Shown here piece by piece: positions 1 to 7,198 of a stretch of DNA of 64,000 nucleotides. Numbering within the stretch: position 1 is the stretch's first letter; every line of letters starts with the position of its first letter. The translations under genes were made by a program, and so were the position numbers. The notes under the pieces are model-generated. The model saw nothing but the letters and a program-made list of their open reading frames with translations. It had not been told where the DNA came from and searched no databases. The DNA comes from an uncultured Prevotellaceae bacterium (GTDB lineage Bacteria > Bacteroidota > Bacteroidia > Bacteroidales > Bacteroidaceae), in contig CADADN010000001.1 in the NCBI GenBank assembly GCA_902786665.1, forward strand, positions 1-64,000. Direction: 5' to 3'.

Positions 1-20
1 ACGAAATCTTTACGACATGA

Positions 21-58
21 CAAAGGCCGAGCTTGGGAAAGTTCGGCCTTTGAGCATT
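21..58. terminator. Rho-independent terminator-like hairpin
   Basis: A perfect 10-bp stem (CAAAGGCCGA at 21-30, TCGGCCTTTG at 43-52) with a 12-base loop, followed by a short T-rich stretch on the + strand. It probably ends a gene lying to the left of the window, and may also act for the minus-strand gene remnant at 82-381. Confidence 0.7.
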
Positions 59-70
59 TTTTAACAAATA

Positions 71-100
71 AGAGGGTATGCCTATTTTGACACACCCTCA
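71..100 (-). repeat. Inverted repeat spanning the stop codon of the nuclease remnant
   Basis: GAGGGTATG at 72-80 pairs with CACACCCTC at 91-99 (one G-U pair) around a 10-base loop that holds the stop codon of the truncated nuclease gene. On the minus strand the stem is followed by a T-rich run, so it may act as a terminator. It could also be the edge of a small inserted repeat that cut the gene. The sequence alone does not decide between these. Confidence 0.55.
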
Positions 101-381
101 TGCCATGCCACCCAGTTGGGGATTTTCCACTCTTTGTTGTAGGATGCGATATAACCCTTGCGGACGAGGATTTTTCCGGCATCGCCTTTACGCTGATGAG
201 GCAGGCCCACGGATTTCCATTCACTCTGCTGCTCTGCGTTCGAAATGACCTCAACCGATGATGCCGAATCCAGCCGCGTCTCCGTGTGCATGCCTGCAAT
301 GTTGTTGCGACATCCTACACAGAATGCCAGTGTCAGGCAGATGCCGACATCGACAAGCAGGGGTCTCGTCATTCTCATCAT
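82..381 (-). pseudogene. N-terminal remnant of a secreted DNA/RNA non-specific endonuclease
   Basis: An open frame of 99 codons. The start has a hydrophobic signal-type segment ending in a Cys at about residue 24 (weak lipobox). The end, from about residue 70 (LVRKGYIASYNKEWKIPNWV), is the lead-in motif seen just before the catalytic domain of Bacteroidota NUC-type (beta-beta-alpha metal) endonucleases. The catalytic core with its DRGH motif is absent. The frame stops inside a stem-loop, and no continuation is visible in the remaining 80 bases to the window edge. I read this as a gene truncated at its 3' side, not a functional nuclease. A short secreted protein of unknown role remains possible. 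Confidence 0.6.
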
Positions 382-420
382 CGGGAAATCGATAGGTATG
401 AAGGCGAAATAATGACAGAC

Positions 421-924
421 TTAAATCCCACTCACGATTCTGACGTCGGTCTTCTTGATAAACAGGAAGTCGTGGGCGGTCTTCAGCACATAGTAGATGC
501 CGTCCTCATCATATTCGTCGGCGATGATGGTTCCTTTGCTTACAGTGGCGAAGAGCGGGTATTTGGAACCATCCTCGTAACTCTCACGATAGATGGGGGT
601 GTTTTCACGGGCAGCCACAATCTTGTCATGTCCGCGTCCGGAATACCAATTCTGTGAACCCACATATTTGCTGTAAGCCCAGCCTGTCACGTTCCCTACA
701 CTCACCTTGCACCAGTTGCCACTCTGGCCGCGGAGCACTCCATTTCCCAGTCCGTGAGAGAACATGTAAAGTTTGGTCAACACAGGTGCCTTGGTCGAGG
801 GCCTTTGCCTGACATTCACAAAACCATCATCAGATGTGGCATAAACAACGGTGAATACTGGCTGTTGGGCCCACATGGATATGCCCATCATCATAGCGTA
901 GAGGAATACAATTAATCTTTTCAT
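421..924 (-). CDS. Secreted SH3-domain protein
   Basis: A 167-residue protein with a typical signal peptide (residues 1 to about 19, cleavage near MWAQ). A bacterial SH3 (SH3b, type 3) domain follows at about residues 25-90, marked by the GFVNVRQRPSTKAPVL stretch and the later WCKVSVGNVTGWAYSKYV stretch. The rest (about 95-167) looks like a second, weaker beta-rich module. SH3b domains usually bind peptidoglycan or peptide ligands in the cell envelope; the ligand here is unknown. It stands alone, about 40 bases upstream of the nuclease remnant on the same strand, and has its own promoter-like sequence at 1010-1041. No enzymatic motif is seen. Confidence 0.75.
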   Translation of the reverse strand: MKRLIVFLYAMMMGISMWAQQPVFTVVYATSDDGFVNVRQRPSTKAPVLTKLYMFSHGLGNGVLRGQSGNWCKVSVGNVTGWAYSKYVGSQNWYSGRGHDKIVAARENTPIYRESYEDGSKYPLFATVSKGTIIADEYDEDGIYYVLKTAHDFLFIKKTDVRIVSGI

Positions 925-1009
925 GTTGATTGTTTTTTCGTGATTATTGGTAATGATAAATGATGTATCTATTTCCTAAATGTAAAAAGATGTTTTACTT
1001 TTTCATTGG

Positions 1010-1041
1010 CAAAAATAGACATAAATCTTGAATCCCACAAC
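1010..1041 (-). promoter_or_regulatory. Bacteroidota-type promoter for the SH3-domain gene
   Basis: Minus-strand TATTTTTG (-7 box, 1010-1017) lies 20 bases downstream of a GTTG -33 element (1038-1041). This fits the TTTG-N19-21-TAnnTTTG pattern of Bacteroidota primary promoters and would give a 5' leader of roughly 80 bases before the start at 924. Confidence 0.5.
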
Positions 1042-1077
1042 AATATAGATTTAAAAATGCACGGATAGGAGGGCAAT

Positions 1078-1105
1078 AAAAAAAGAAACCCGCTTTTTGC
1101 GGGTT
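1078..1105 (-). terminator. Terminator of tRNA-Ser
   Basis: On the minus strand, AACCCGC / GCGGGTT with a 5-base A loop, directly followed by a run of T. It lies 12 bases after the tRNA 3' end and is a textbook intrinsic terminator. Confidence 0.85.
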
Positions 1106-1116
1106 CCTATTCTCTG

Positions 1117-1204
1117 CGGAAAGGATAGGATTCGAACCTACGAACCGGTTTCGCCGGTTACACGCTTTCCAGGCGTGCCTCTTCAGCCACTCGAGCACCT
1201 TTCC
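1117..1204 (-). tRNA. tRNA-Ser (anticodon GGA)
   Basis: An 88-base class II tRNA. The 7-bp acceptor stem is GGAAAGG/CCTTTCC with a G discriminator. The anticodon loop CTGGAAA carries GGA (minus strand, plus positions 1168-1170), which reads UCC/UCU serine codons. There is a long variable arm (ACCGGCGAAACCGGT) and a T-arm GGTTCGAATCC. The CCA end is not encoded. A terminator follows immediately. Serine identity rests on the long variable arm plus the anticodon. Confidence 0.95.
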
Positions 1205-1530
1205 TTGGCTAAATTTCTTTCGGGTTGCAAAATTAAGCATTTCTTGTCAATTCAACGAATTTTTCTCACTTTTTTTCTGCCTTTTTACAAAAAAATGGTG
1301 TGTTGATGATGGGATAACCTGTGTTGAAATTGCATGGTTAACCTCTTTCCCGAAGACTGAAGTATATGCTTTTTTCTGCCATTTGATGACATCTTGTTAA
1401 AATTTATCAATTATTTCTTCTTTTTTTAACAAAACTATTAAAGTTTTAAATAAAAAACATATCTTTGTAAAGTTGATAGTTCTATCCTATTCACTATAAT
1501 CGTATATACCACTAATAATCCTTTTTGCCT
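1205..1530. other. Intergenic region with a -7 box
   Basis: An AT-rich gap between the tRNA and the zinc-ribbon gene with no convincing open frame. The + strand has TATCTTTG at 1460-1467, a match to the Bacteroidota -7 box, about 63 bases before the ATG at 1531. No good -33 element is visible. Nothing else is recognised. Confidence 0.5.
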
Positions 1531-3003
1531 ATGAAAAGATGTCCCGTTTGTGCTGAACTTTTGGCTGATGACCTTTCTATATGTCCTTTTTGTGGAGAAC
1601 CGCTCAATTCACCCCCGCCTCCTCCTAATACAGTAAAACCGCAAGACAACCGTTCGGAAGCCAATGCGCCAAATATGGTAAAATGCCCTGTCTGCGGAGA
1701 GTTGATTGCTCCGGGACTTGCTGTTTGCCCCATCTGTGGTGAGACCTTGGCAGCAGCACCTGCAGAGCCTCCTGCTCGGCCGGAACCACCTGCTCCACCT
1801 CAGCCCGAGCCACCAACTCCATCTCAGTCGGAACCACCAGCTCCCCCTCAGCCGGAACCACCAACTCCATCTCAGCCGGAGCCTCCTGCACCCGTTGTAC
1901 TGGAACCTGAACCTGTTGAGCCAGAACCACCTGCTCCACCTCAGCCCGAACCTTCTCCTAGGCAAGACTCGGCTGAAATGAAGCCATGTCCTGTCTGCGG
2001 TGAGATGGTGAGCATCCACCAAGACACATGTCCCTATTGCTTAGAACCGACAGGATTTGGAGCGCTTGCCTCTGCGATTCCCGCTGCGGCAGCCGCCGCT
2101 TCAACACCCACTCCCGAGCCAGTGGTAGAGCCCACACCACGATATACTCCCGAGCCAGTGGTAGAGCCCACTCCTCAATATACTCCTGAGCCAGTGGCAG
2201 AGCCGACAACACAATATTCTTCGGGCCCTGCCCAGTACACTCCCGAACCAGAACCTGTAAGGCCCGCGGTCAATGATTCCGCATACCAGGGACAGGGTGG
2301 ATATGGAAACGCTCCAGGCTATTCCAACAACGAACCTCCGGTACCACCAGTGGCACCTCCTGTTGCTCCCGCACAGAAGGGTGGGGGAATGAAATGGCTG
2401 ATCATCGCACTGTTGGCTCTCTTGGCCTTGGCCATTGGCGGACTTCTCTATTATTTCCTAAGCAAGGACAAATCGGATGATGACGATGAGAAGATAGAGA
2501 ACGCCGAGGTAAAACCAAATGCCACCGTTGAGAGACAGGAGAGCGACAGTATCGACATGAATATGGAGAATACGCTGATCGATGAAGAAGTCGACGAAAA
2601 AGACATCGAGCCCGCGGCTCCAGTGCAGCAAGTCGAAAAACCAAAGCCGGCTGCAGCTCCCGCTCCCGCCCCTGCGCCACCATCTCGTGTGGGCAGACCC
2701 GACCCCAACTACGATGGTGCATACGATGATGTTGGATCGCCAAGAGACCGGCATAGGCATGGACAAGGATACGACCGTCCACCACGCCGGGGTGTGGATG
2801 CCGACGAATGGCAAGACAGGCACCATCGGAACGGTCCTCCCCATAGAGGTCGCGACCGCAATAATGAGGACGTGGCTCCTCCCCAGTCGAGCGGTACTGG
2901 ATTCCATTTTGAGCGTCAGGATGGAAGAACCCCGCAGCGTGGAAACAGTGGCAACAACTCTGGTTTCCAATTGCAAGAAGTAGACAGAATCCCTAACCAA
3001 TAA
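1531..3003 (+). CDS. Membrane protein with three zinc ribbons and proline-rich repeats
   Basis: A 490-residue protein of unknown function. It has three zinc-ribbon modules with paired CPxC motifs: C4/C7/C18/C21, C52/C55/C66/C69 and C153/C156/C167/C170. Between the second and third lies a PEPPAPPQ/PEPPTPSQ repeat (about residues 80-145). After the third comes a TPEPVVEP repeat (about 190-230). One transmembrane helix sits at about 288-312, followed by an acidic stretch and then an Arg/His/Asp-rich tail to the C-terminus. The zinc ribbons are therefore on one side of the membrane and the charged tail on the other. I chose the ATG at 1531 rather than a TTG two codons upstream. The next gene, 11 bases downstream, is a second zinc-ribbon membrane protein, so the two are likely cotranscribed. 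Low-complexity parts are visible in the DNA as direct repeats. Confidence 0.75.
   Translation: MKRCPVCAELLADDLSICPFCGEPLNSPPPPPNTVKPQDNRSEANAPNMVKCPVCGELIAPGLAVCPICGETLAAAPAEPPARPEPPAPPQPEPPTPSQSEPPAPPQPEPPTPSQPEPPAPVVLEPEPVEPEPPAPPQPEPSPRQDSAEMKPCPVCGEMVSIHQDTCPYCLEPTGFGALASAIPAAAAAASTPTPEPVVEPTPRYTPEPVVEPTPQYTPEPVAEPTTQYSSGPAQYTPEPEPVRPAVNDSAYQGQGGYGNAPGYSNNEPPVPPVAPPVAPAQKGGGMKWLIIALLALLALAIGGLLYYFLSKDKSDDDDEKIENAEVKPNATVERQESDSIDMNMENTLIDEEVDEKDIEPAAPVQQVEKPKPAAAPAPAPAPPSRVGRPDPNYDGAYDDVGSPRDRHRHGQGYDRPPRRGVDADEWQDRHHRNGPPHRGRDRNNEDVAPPQSSGTGFHFERQDGRTPQRGNSGNNSGFQLQEVDRIPNQ
1774..1960 (+). repeat. Proline-rich coding repeat
   Basis: Imperfect 24-base direct repeats encoding alternating PEPPAPPQ and PEPPTPSQ units inside the zinc-ribbon protein. 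A second block, at about 2106-2216, repeats ACTCCCGAGCCAGTGGTAGA-type units encoding TPEPVVEPTP. Both are candidates for copy-number variation between strains. Confidence 0.7.
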
Positions 3004-3014
3004 AATCTTGATTT

Positions 3015-4010
3015 ATGGACCAAATGAAAATATGTCCTAAATGTGGACAAGTAGTAAAAAGTGAGGCCCTCAAATGTAGATATTGCGGCTATTGGTTCAA
3101 TACCGTAATGGGAGGTGAGGCACCTCAATCCGATTCGGCAACACCTCCCCAGCAACCTGGTGCAGGTAGCCAAACTGGTAACACACAGCAGAATAGTAAT
3201 GCTGGCAGTCAAAACGCGAATGCTGGACAGCAGCAGTGGCAACAACAACAGCAGCAACAGCAGTGGCAACAGCAGCAACAGCAACAGCAGTGGCAACAAC
3301 AACAGCAGCAACAGCAGTGGCAACAACAGCAACAGCAGCAGTGGCAGCAACAGCAACAGTGGCAGCAACAACAGGGATATTATCCTGCAGAGCAGCGTGT
3401 GCTCACTGTGGGCGGACTGCTCTCAGATGGAATCAGCCTTGGCCTGAAGAACTTCTTCAGCATTTTCCTTGCCTATATCCTTTGGGCACTCACCGCGTGG
3501 ATCCCATACATCAATGTGGGAACCACCATCGGCATCATCAATCTGCCTATCGACTTGAGCAAGAGCAATGGCAAGATGATCAGTCCCACCGCCATCTTCG
3601 ACGCCAAATACCGGAAGTATATGGGTGAGTTCTTCAGCCTCACCGGTTTGATGTCCATCTCTTTGTTCCCAGCCTTCCTATTCATGATTGTGCCAGGAAT
3701 CATCATCAGCTACGGATGGTCGCAGGCTTACTACCTGATGTTCGACAAAGAGATGTCTCCATCCGATGCGATGCTGCAAAGTACGAAAATCACCTATGGA
3801 TATAAGGCCACCTTGTTTGGGGCCGAAATCCTTCTCGGTATTGCTATTAGTTTGGTCGCTGGCCTAATCATGTGGATTTGCGTAGATCTTATCGGATCGT
3901 CAATTCTTGGCTCCATCGTCTTCATGTTGATTTTCGCTGCTATGGCAGTGGTGAAAGTGGGATGTAGTGCTGTGGCCTATCGGGAATTGTCGAAACGACT
4001 CGACGAGTAA
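3015..4010 (+). CDS. Zinc-ribbon membrane protein with Trp/Gln repeats
   Basis: A 331-residue protein. An N-terminal zinc ribbon (residues about 6-25: CPKC...CRYC) is followed by a Ser/Gln/Asn-rich linker and then a low-complexity tract of Trp separated by runs of 4-8 Gln (about residues 72-120). The C-terminal 200 residues are a polytopic membrane domain with about five or six hydrophobic segments, beginning LTVGGLLSDGISLGLKNFF. That arrangement resembles DUF975-like integral membrane proteins; I make this comparison from its general look only. It starts 11 bases after the preceding zinc-ribbon gene and is followed by a strong terminator at 4069-4103, so the pair forms a two-gene unit. Function is unknown. 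Confidence 0.75.
   Translation: MDQMKICPKCGQVVKSEALKCRYCGYWFNTVMGGEAPQSDSATPPQQPGAGSQTGNTQQNSNAGSQNANAGQQQWQQQQQQQQWQQQQQQQQWQQQQQQQQWQQQQQQQWQQQQQWQQQQGYYPAEQRVLTVGGLLSDGISLGLKNFFSIFLAYILWALTAWIPYINVGTTIGIINLPIDLSKSNGKMISPTAIFDAKYRKYMGEFFSLTGLMSISLFPAFLFMIVPGIIISYGWSQAYYLMFDKEMSPSDAMLQSTKITYGYKATLFGAEILLGIAISLVAGLIMWICVDLIGSSILGSIVFMLIFAAMAVVKVGCSAVAYRELSKRLDE
3228..3374 (+). repeat. CAG/CAA repeat tract encoding Trp/poly-Gln units
   Basis: About 147 bases of CAG/CAA codons interrupted by TGG, encoding three 9-residue units of W plus eight Q and then shorter ones (7, 5 and 4 Q). The regular spacing suggests expansion by slippage or unequal recombination. The frame stays open throughout. Confidence 0.85.
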
Positions 4011-4068
4011 ATACATCTGACGAACGTCTTGATGGCAGTCCGATGGTTTCTGCCCTTGAAATACAACC

Positions 4069-4103
4069 ATTTTTCCGTTGGCTCTTTGGGCCAACGGAAA
4101 AAT
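4069..4103 (+). terminator. Strong terminator after the zinc-ribbon pair
   Basis: A perfect 14-bp stem (ATTTTTCCGTTGGC 4069-4082, GCCAACGGAAAAAT 4090-4103) with a 7-base loop. T/A runs on both sides could make it work in either direction. It closes the two-gene zinc-ribbon unit. Confidence 0.85.
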
Positions 4104-4288
4104 TCTAAAAAAAATCGAAAAAAAGTGATAGAAATAGAGATTGGAGAATCTCTATATGGTATAGGGGATGATTTCCCTTCTGGAATTTGGAAATGTAAAA
4201 CAACTTAAAAAAGGTATTCAAAACCCTCCGGACTGAGCACAATGAATGTGGGGTTCGGATTTATTGACTTTTAACTCAACTGGTAGGT

Positions 4289-5269
4289 ATGAACAGCAAC
4301 AATGAAAACAATCGGCAGCATTTTGCCTCGTTCATGGAAGAGGCGCGTTATCTTATGGGGAAACTGAAATCCGACGTGAAATTTTGTCGTAAATTCTTCT
4401 TTACGGAGGACACTAAGGGGTATAGTATCGCAAACATACGCAATAAGATAATCAAATACATCAAGGTCAGTTACAATTACACGATGTCGGCGCTCGATTT
4501 CAGTACCGTCATCTACGAGAAACTATGGGATGATGGCAGATGGAGACCCTTCAACTCATACGCTGGCGAGAAGTCGTTCTTCTCATGGCTGTACAAAGTC
4601 ACATGGCATGCTATCAGTAAATACCTCGAGGACATCGGTGAGATAAGGATACGACGTGAGCGCACTCCAGGTAATACACGCCTCACGATGAAGCGAAAGA
4701 CGCCTGCTGAGTGTCAGTATGTCATCAGCGAACTGATGCCCAAAGGAAGGAGCCGCGATTTGCTTTGCGACATCTATGTCGACAGGAAAAGCAATGAGGA
4801 AATCATGGAGAAATATCATCTCGACAGTGCGCAATATAAGAAAGCACGTAAAAGGGCTGAGGACAAACTCAAGCTGGCCTCGCTCAATTCCTGCTCGCCC
4901 TTTGCCGATTATGTGTTGTGCGACAAGTCGCCCCGAAAGGTGACGGTGTCGTCAGATTTCCTCTGCCAGATAGGCGACACCTATGAGGACAATTCTTCAT
5001 CAAGTGCCTTCGGAGAGGTGCTGGGTGTGAATCTCACCAAGTCGGAAGTGGATGCGAGAATCGAACCCTTTGTCAGTGACTTCTTCCATTGGAAAAAGTG
5101 GAGCGACACCGATGCCCGGATTTGGAGAGAACGGAAACTCTACGACACGCCACCTGTGGTGCTGGCTAACCAGTTGGGGCGTCGTCGCGATTGGATAGAC
5201 ACTCGTCTATACAGGGTGAACGAACGGTTCCGTGAGGCATTCATCGGTTGGTATCGTGTGAATGCATGA
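4289..5269 (+). CDS. Putative sigma-70-like protein of unknown function
   Basis: A 326-residue protein. Residues about 60-120 resemble sigma region 2: an acidic helix (DFSTVIYEKLWDDGRW) followed by a FNSYAGEKSFFSWLYKVTWH stretch like the aromatic FRGESSFKTWLYRIA part of extracytoplasmic-function sigma factors. Residues about 145-195 (LMPKGRSRDLLCDIYVDRKS through the YKKARKRAEDKLK stretch) look like a region 4 helix-turn-helix. The last 130 residues have no recognised domain but may hold a second helical DNA-contact region (NQLGRRRDWIDTRLYRVNERF). It stands alone after a terminator with no anti-sigma partner next to it. This is inference from motif shape; another helix-turn-helix regulator is possible. 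Confidence 0.45.
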   Translation: MNSNNENNRQHFASFMEEARYLMGKLKSDVKFCRKFFFTEDTKGYSIANIRNKIIKYIKVSYNYTMSALDFSTVIYEKLWDDGRWRPFNSYAGEKSFFSWLYKVTWHAISKYLEDIGEIRIRRERTPGNTRLTMKRKTPAECQYVISELMPKGRSRDLLCDIYVDRKSNEEIMEKYHLDSAQYKKARKRAEDKLKLASLNSCSPFADYVLCDKSPRKVTVSSDFLCQIGDTYEDNSSSSAFGEVLGVNLTKSEVDARIEPFVSDFFHWKKWSDTDARIWRERKLYDTPPVVLANQLGRRRDWIDTRLYRVNERFREAFIGWYRVNA

Positions 5270-5330
5270 GCCGCAAACGTTAACGTCGAAAAATCGGCCA
5301 TTATCAGATACAACCTACCGATTATCTGCT

Positions 5331-5338
5331 TATCTTTG
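5331..5338 (+). promoter_or_regulatory. -7 box upstream of the 83-residue protein gene
   Basis: TATCTTTG matches TAnnTTTG and lies about 85 bases before the ATG at 5424. No clear -33 element is visible. Confidence 0.4.
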
Positions 5339-5423
5339 TCACCGAAACAAAGATATGCCATTTCTGGCACGGGAACGGCCCTTTGCAATCGCAAACTAAT
5401 TATTAACATTAAATGATTATATC

Positions 5424-5675
5424 ATGAGCAAGACATTCGTTATCGGCGACAGAGAGAAAAATGAGTGGTTGAAAACCTTCAATCAGGACGAGAAATTGAT
5501 GGCTTTCACCGGAGAGATGGATGAGGCGATGACTTTCGCAGAGCCTTATGAGGCAAAGGAAAGCCTTGAGAAGATGCAACTTACTGGCTATTTCACCGAC
5601 CTCGGCGTTTATCTTGTAGAAGATGGAAAAGCCTATATCGCTGGTGAACGCGACAGTTATCAGCCTATCGACTAA
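5424..5675 (+). CDS. Small acidic protein of unknown function
   Basis: An 83-residue soluble protein, mostly acidic, with no signal peptide, membrane segment or Cys pair. I do not recognise it. It has its own -7 box (5331-5338) and its own terminator (5699-5742), so it is probably a single-gene transcript. The well-placed signals and Bacteroidota-like codon use support a real gene. Confidence 0.65.
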   Translation: MSKTFVIGDREKNEWLKTFNQDEKLMAFTGEMDEAMTFAEPYEAKESLEKMQLTGYFTDLGVYLVEDGKAYIAGERDSYQPID

Positions 5676-5698
5676 GACTTGACATTCCATCTCATGCT

Positions 5699-5742
5699 GA
5701 TGTCTCCAAACCTGATGCATCCCATTTGGGTTTGGAGACATC
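5699..5742. terminator. Bidirectional terminator between the 83-residue gene and cutC
   Basis: A 14-bp perfect stem (GATGTCTCCAAACC 5699-5712, GGTTTGGAGACATC 5729-5742) with a 16-base loop, placed between two converging genes and ending 1 base before the cutC stop codon. Confidence 0.75.
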
Positions 5743-5743
5743 T

Positions 5744-6511
5744 TCATTGATGTAGGGCCGCCATCACTCGTCGCACCCTCGATGGGGTGGTTTGAAGGAT
5801 GGTGGTCTCATCCACATCGGCATTACCCATTTTCACATCCGGGTTTTGATACCGCATGCGTGAGGCGATTCGCTCTCGTGCAGAGAAATGAAACTCATGG
5901 ATGCCGGTGGACTCATAGATGCTGCGGATGTTGTGCTCGTTCACCCCGCATCCTGCCATGATGTGGATCTTTCCTTGGGCTGCCTGGTGCAACTGCGCCA
6001 GCAACGTGACTCCTTCTATGGCCGTGGGCTGTTGTCCCGACGTAAGGATGCGGTCGACCCCCAAGGATGCCAGTTGCTCCAAGGCCTTGAGAGGAGACAG
6101 GCATCGGTCGAAAGCGCGGTGAAAGGTAACCGACATGCCCTTGGCACATGCCATCAGTATCTTGTTTTTCTCCAAGTCGATCTCCCCTTCGTCCGTGAGA
6201 CAACCGAAAACCACACCGTCCACACCTTCTTTCCTGCAGGTCTCGATGTCGATAATCATACGTTCCAACTCGATGTCGCTGTATAGGAAATCGCCTCCTC
6301 GAGGTCGGATGATCACATGGAGACGGGTGTCACGGAGTTGTTGGCGGGCAACTACGATTTCGCCTAACGAGGGAGTGGTGCCGCCTTCAGGGATGCCGGC
6401 GCACAACTCCACGCGATGGGCACCGGCCTGTTGGGCTGCAATGCAACTCTCCACTGAGTTGGCACATACTTCGAATGTGAACGTCTCGTTGTTGAGAAAG
6501 ATAGAATCCAT
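5744..6511 (-). CDS. cutC: CutC family protein
   Basis: A 255-residue protein with the CutC TIM-barrel signature. It begins with FEVCANSVESCIAAQQAGA and continues with the motifs RVELCAGIPEGGTTPS, VIIRPRGGDFLYS, VTFHRAFDRC, ILTSGQ and IMAGCGVNEHN. CutC was named for copper handling in E. coli, but its molecular activity is not settled. Length is normal for the family. It is a single gene with a minus-strand -7 box (TATTTTTG, 6531-6538) just 20 bases before the start, and it converges on the preceding small gene. Confidence 0.93.
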   Translation of the reverse strand: MDSIFLNNETFTFEVCANSVESCIAAQQAGAHRVELCAGIPEGGTTPSLGEIVVARQQLRDTRLHVIIRPRGGDFLYSDIELERMIIDIETCRKEGVDGVVFGCLTDEGEIDLEKNKILMACAKGMSVTFHRAFDRCLSPLKALEQLASLGVDRILTSGQQPTAIEGVTLLAQLHQAAQGKIHIMAGCGVNEHNIRSIYESTGIHEFHFSARERIASRMRYQNPDVKMGNADVDETTILQTTPSRVRRVMAALHQ

Positions 6512-6655
6512 GGTCGATATGCTTTGACGACAAAAATAATGATTTAATTCGTAAATGTGATGGAATGATGAGTGAAAATGCTTGAAGTGTCAGGTTAAAT
6601 CATGCTGTTGTCAAGAAAAAATGGTCATCAAGCACGATTTTACCATTTTTTTGTG

Positions 6656-6663
6656 TAAGTTTG
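6656..6663 (+). promoter_or_regulatory. -7 box upstream of the cupin gene
   Basis: TAAGTTTG fits TAnnTTTG, 63 bases before the chosen ATG at 6727. It also argues against any start further upstream. No clear -33 element is seen. Confidence 0.4.
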
Positions 6664-6726
6664 CATTCAAGACGGGGAGAAGAAAGGCATGGTGCCCTAA
6701 ACCGTACAACCGTCCTGACAAATACT

Positions 6727-7059
6727 ATGATCATCAATTACAACAACATCGAAGAGGAGAGAGTACAGAACTTCAAGGGAGGAAATGGTGAATTGGACAC
6801 ACGAAACTTCGTTGACGAGAAAAACAAAATCATGATGAGCCGCCTGACTCCTGGTGCGAACATCGGGTACCACACACATGAGATGAACTCTGAAATCATC
6901 TATATCCTCAGTGGAGTGGGGCATTTCGAGTACGACGACCAGATAGAGAAGGTGAAGGCGGGCGATGTGCACTACTGTCCGATGGGCCACTCCCACGCCT
7001 TTTATAATGACGGCGACGATGACTTGGCTTATTTCGCCATCGTAGCCGAACATCATTAA
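6727..7059 (+). CDS. Small single-domain cupin protein
   Basis: A 110-residue single cupin barrel. Motif 1 is GANIGYHTHEMNSEIIYILSG, written around H..H..E, and motif 2 is the GDVHYCPMGHSHAFYN stretch with its third metal-binding His. These would hold one metal ion (Fe, Mn or Zn). Proteins of this type serve as small-molecule-binding or isomerase/dioxygenase-like enzymes, and the substrate cannot be read from sequence. The start at 6727 (MIINYNNIEEERVQNFKGG) is preferred over an in-frame ATG at 6661, which overlaps the -7 box. It converges on the lactate permease with a shared terminator between them. Confidence 0.8.
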   Translation: MIINYNNIEEERVQNFKGGNGELDTRNFVDEKNKIMMSRLTPGANIGYHTHEMNSEIIYILSGVGHFEYDDQIEKVKAGDVHYCPMGHSHAFYNDGDDDLAYFAIVAEHH

Positions 7060-7144
7060 TAATCTCTATTGAAGTTTCGCATTCGCTCAACTTCTTGGAG
7101 TTCTCTCAACGAACACATCATTTGATTTATTCTTTGATGGTACG

Positions 7145-7178
7145 AAAAAAGGGGAAACGAAAATCGTTCCCCTTTTTT
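7145..7178. terminator. Bidirectional terminator between the cupin and the lactate permease
   Basis: An A-run, GGGGAAACGA, a 3-base loop, then TCGTTCCCC and a T-run: a stem of about 15 bp with one bulged A. A-rich and T-rich flanks make it usable from both converging genes. Confidence 0.85.
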
Positions 7179-7198
7179 GTATGGTGAATGTGAAATGA

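Noticed and set aside
1774..2216. Repeated units that could look like a CRISPR array
   Set aside because: Units are directly adjacent, in frame, of the same composition and encode Pro-rich peptide repeats; there are no unique spacers.
2916..3371. Leucine-rich frame antisense to the Gln repeat
   Set aside because: It is the reverse complement of the CAG/CAA tract (CTG/TTG codons). It has no start context of its own and overlaps two supported genes.
6616..6651. A/T-rich hairpin (AAAAAATGGT/ACCATTTTTT) upstream of the cupin gene
   Set aside because: It has the look of a terminator, but no gene on the + strand ends before it, and the long loop makes it weak. It may be chance pairing in AT-rich DNA.
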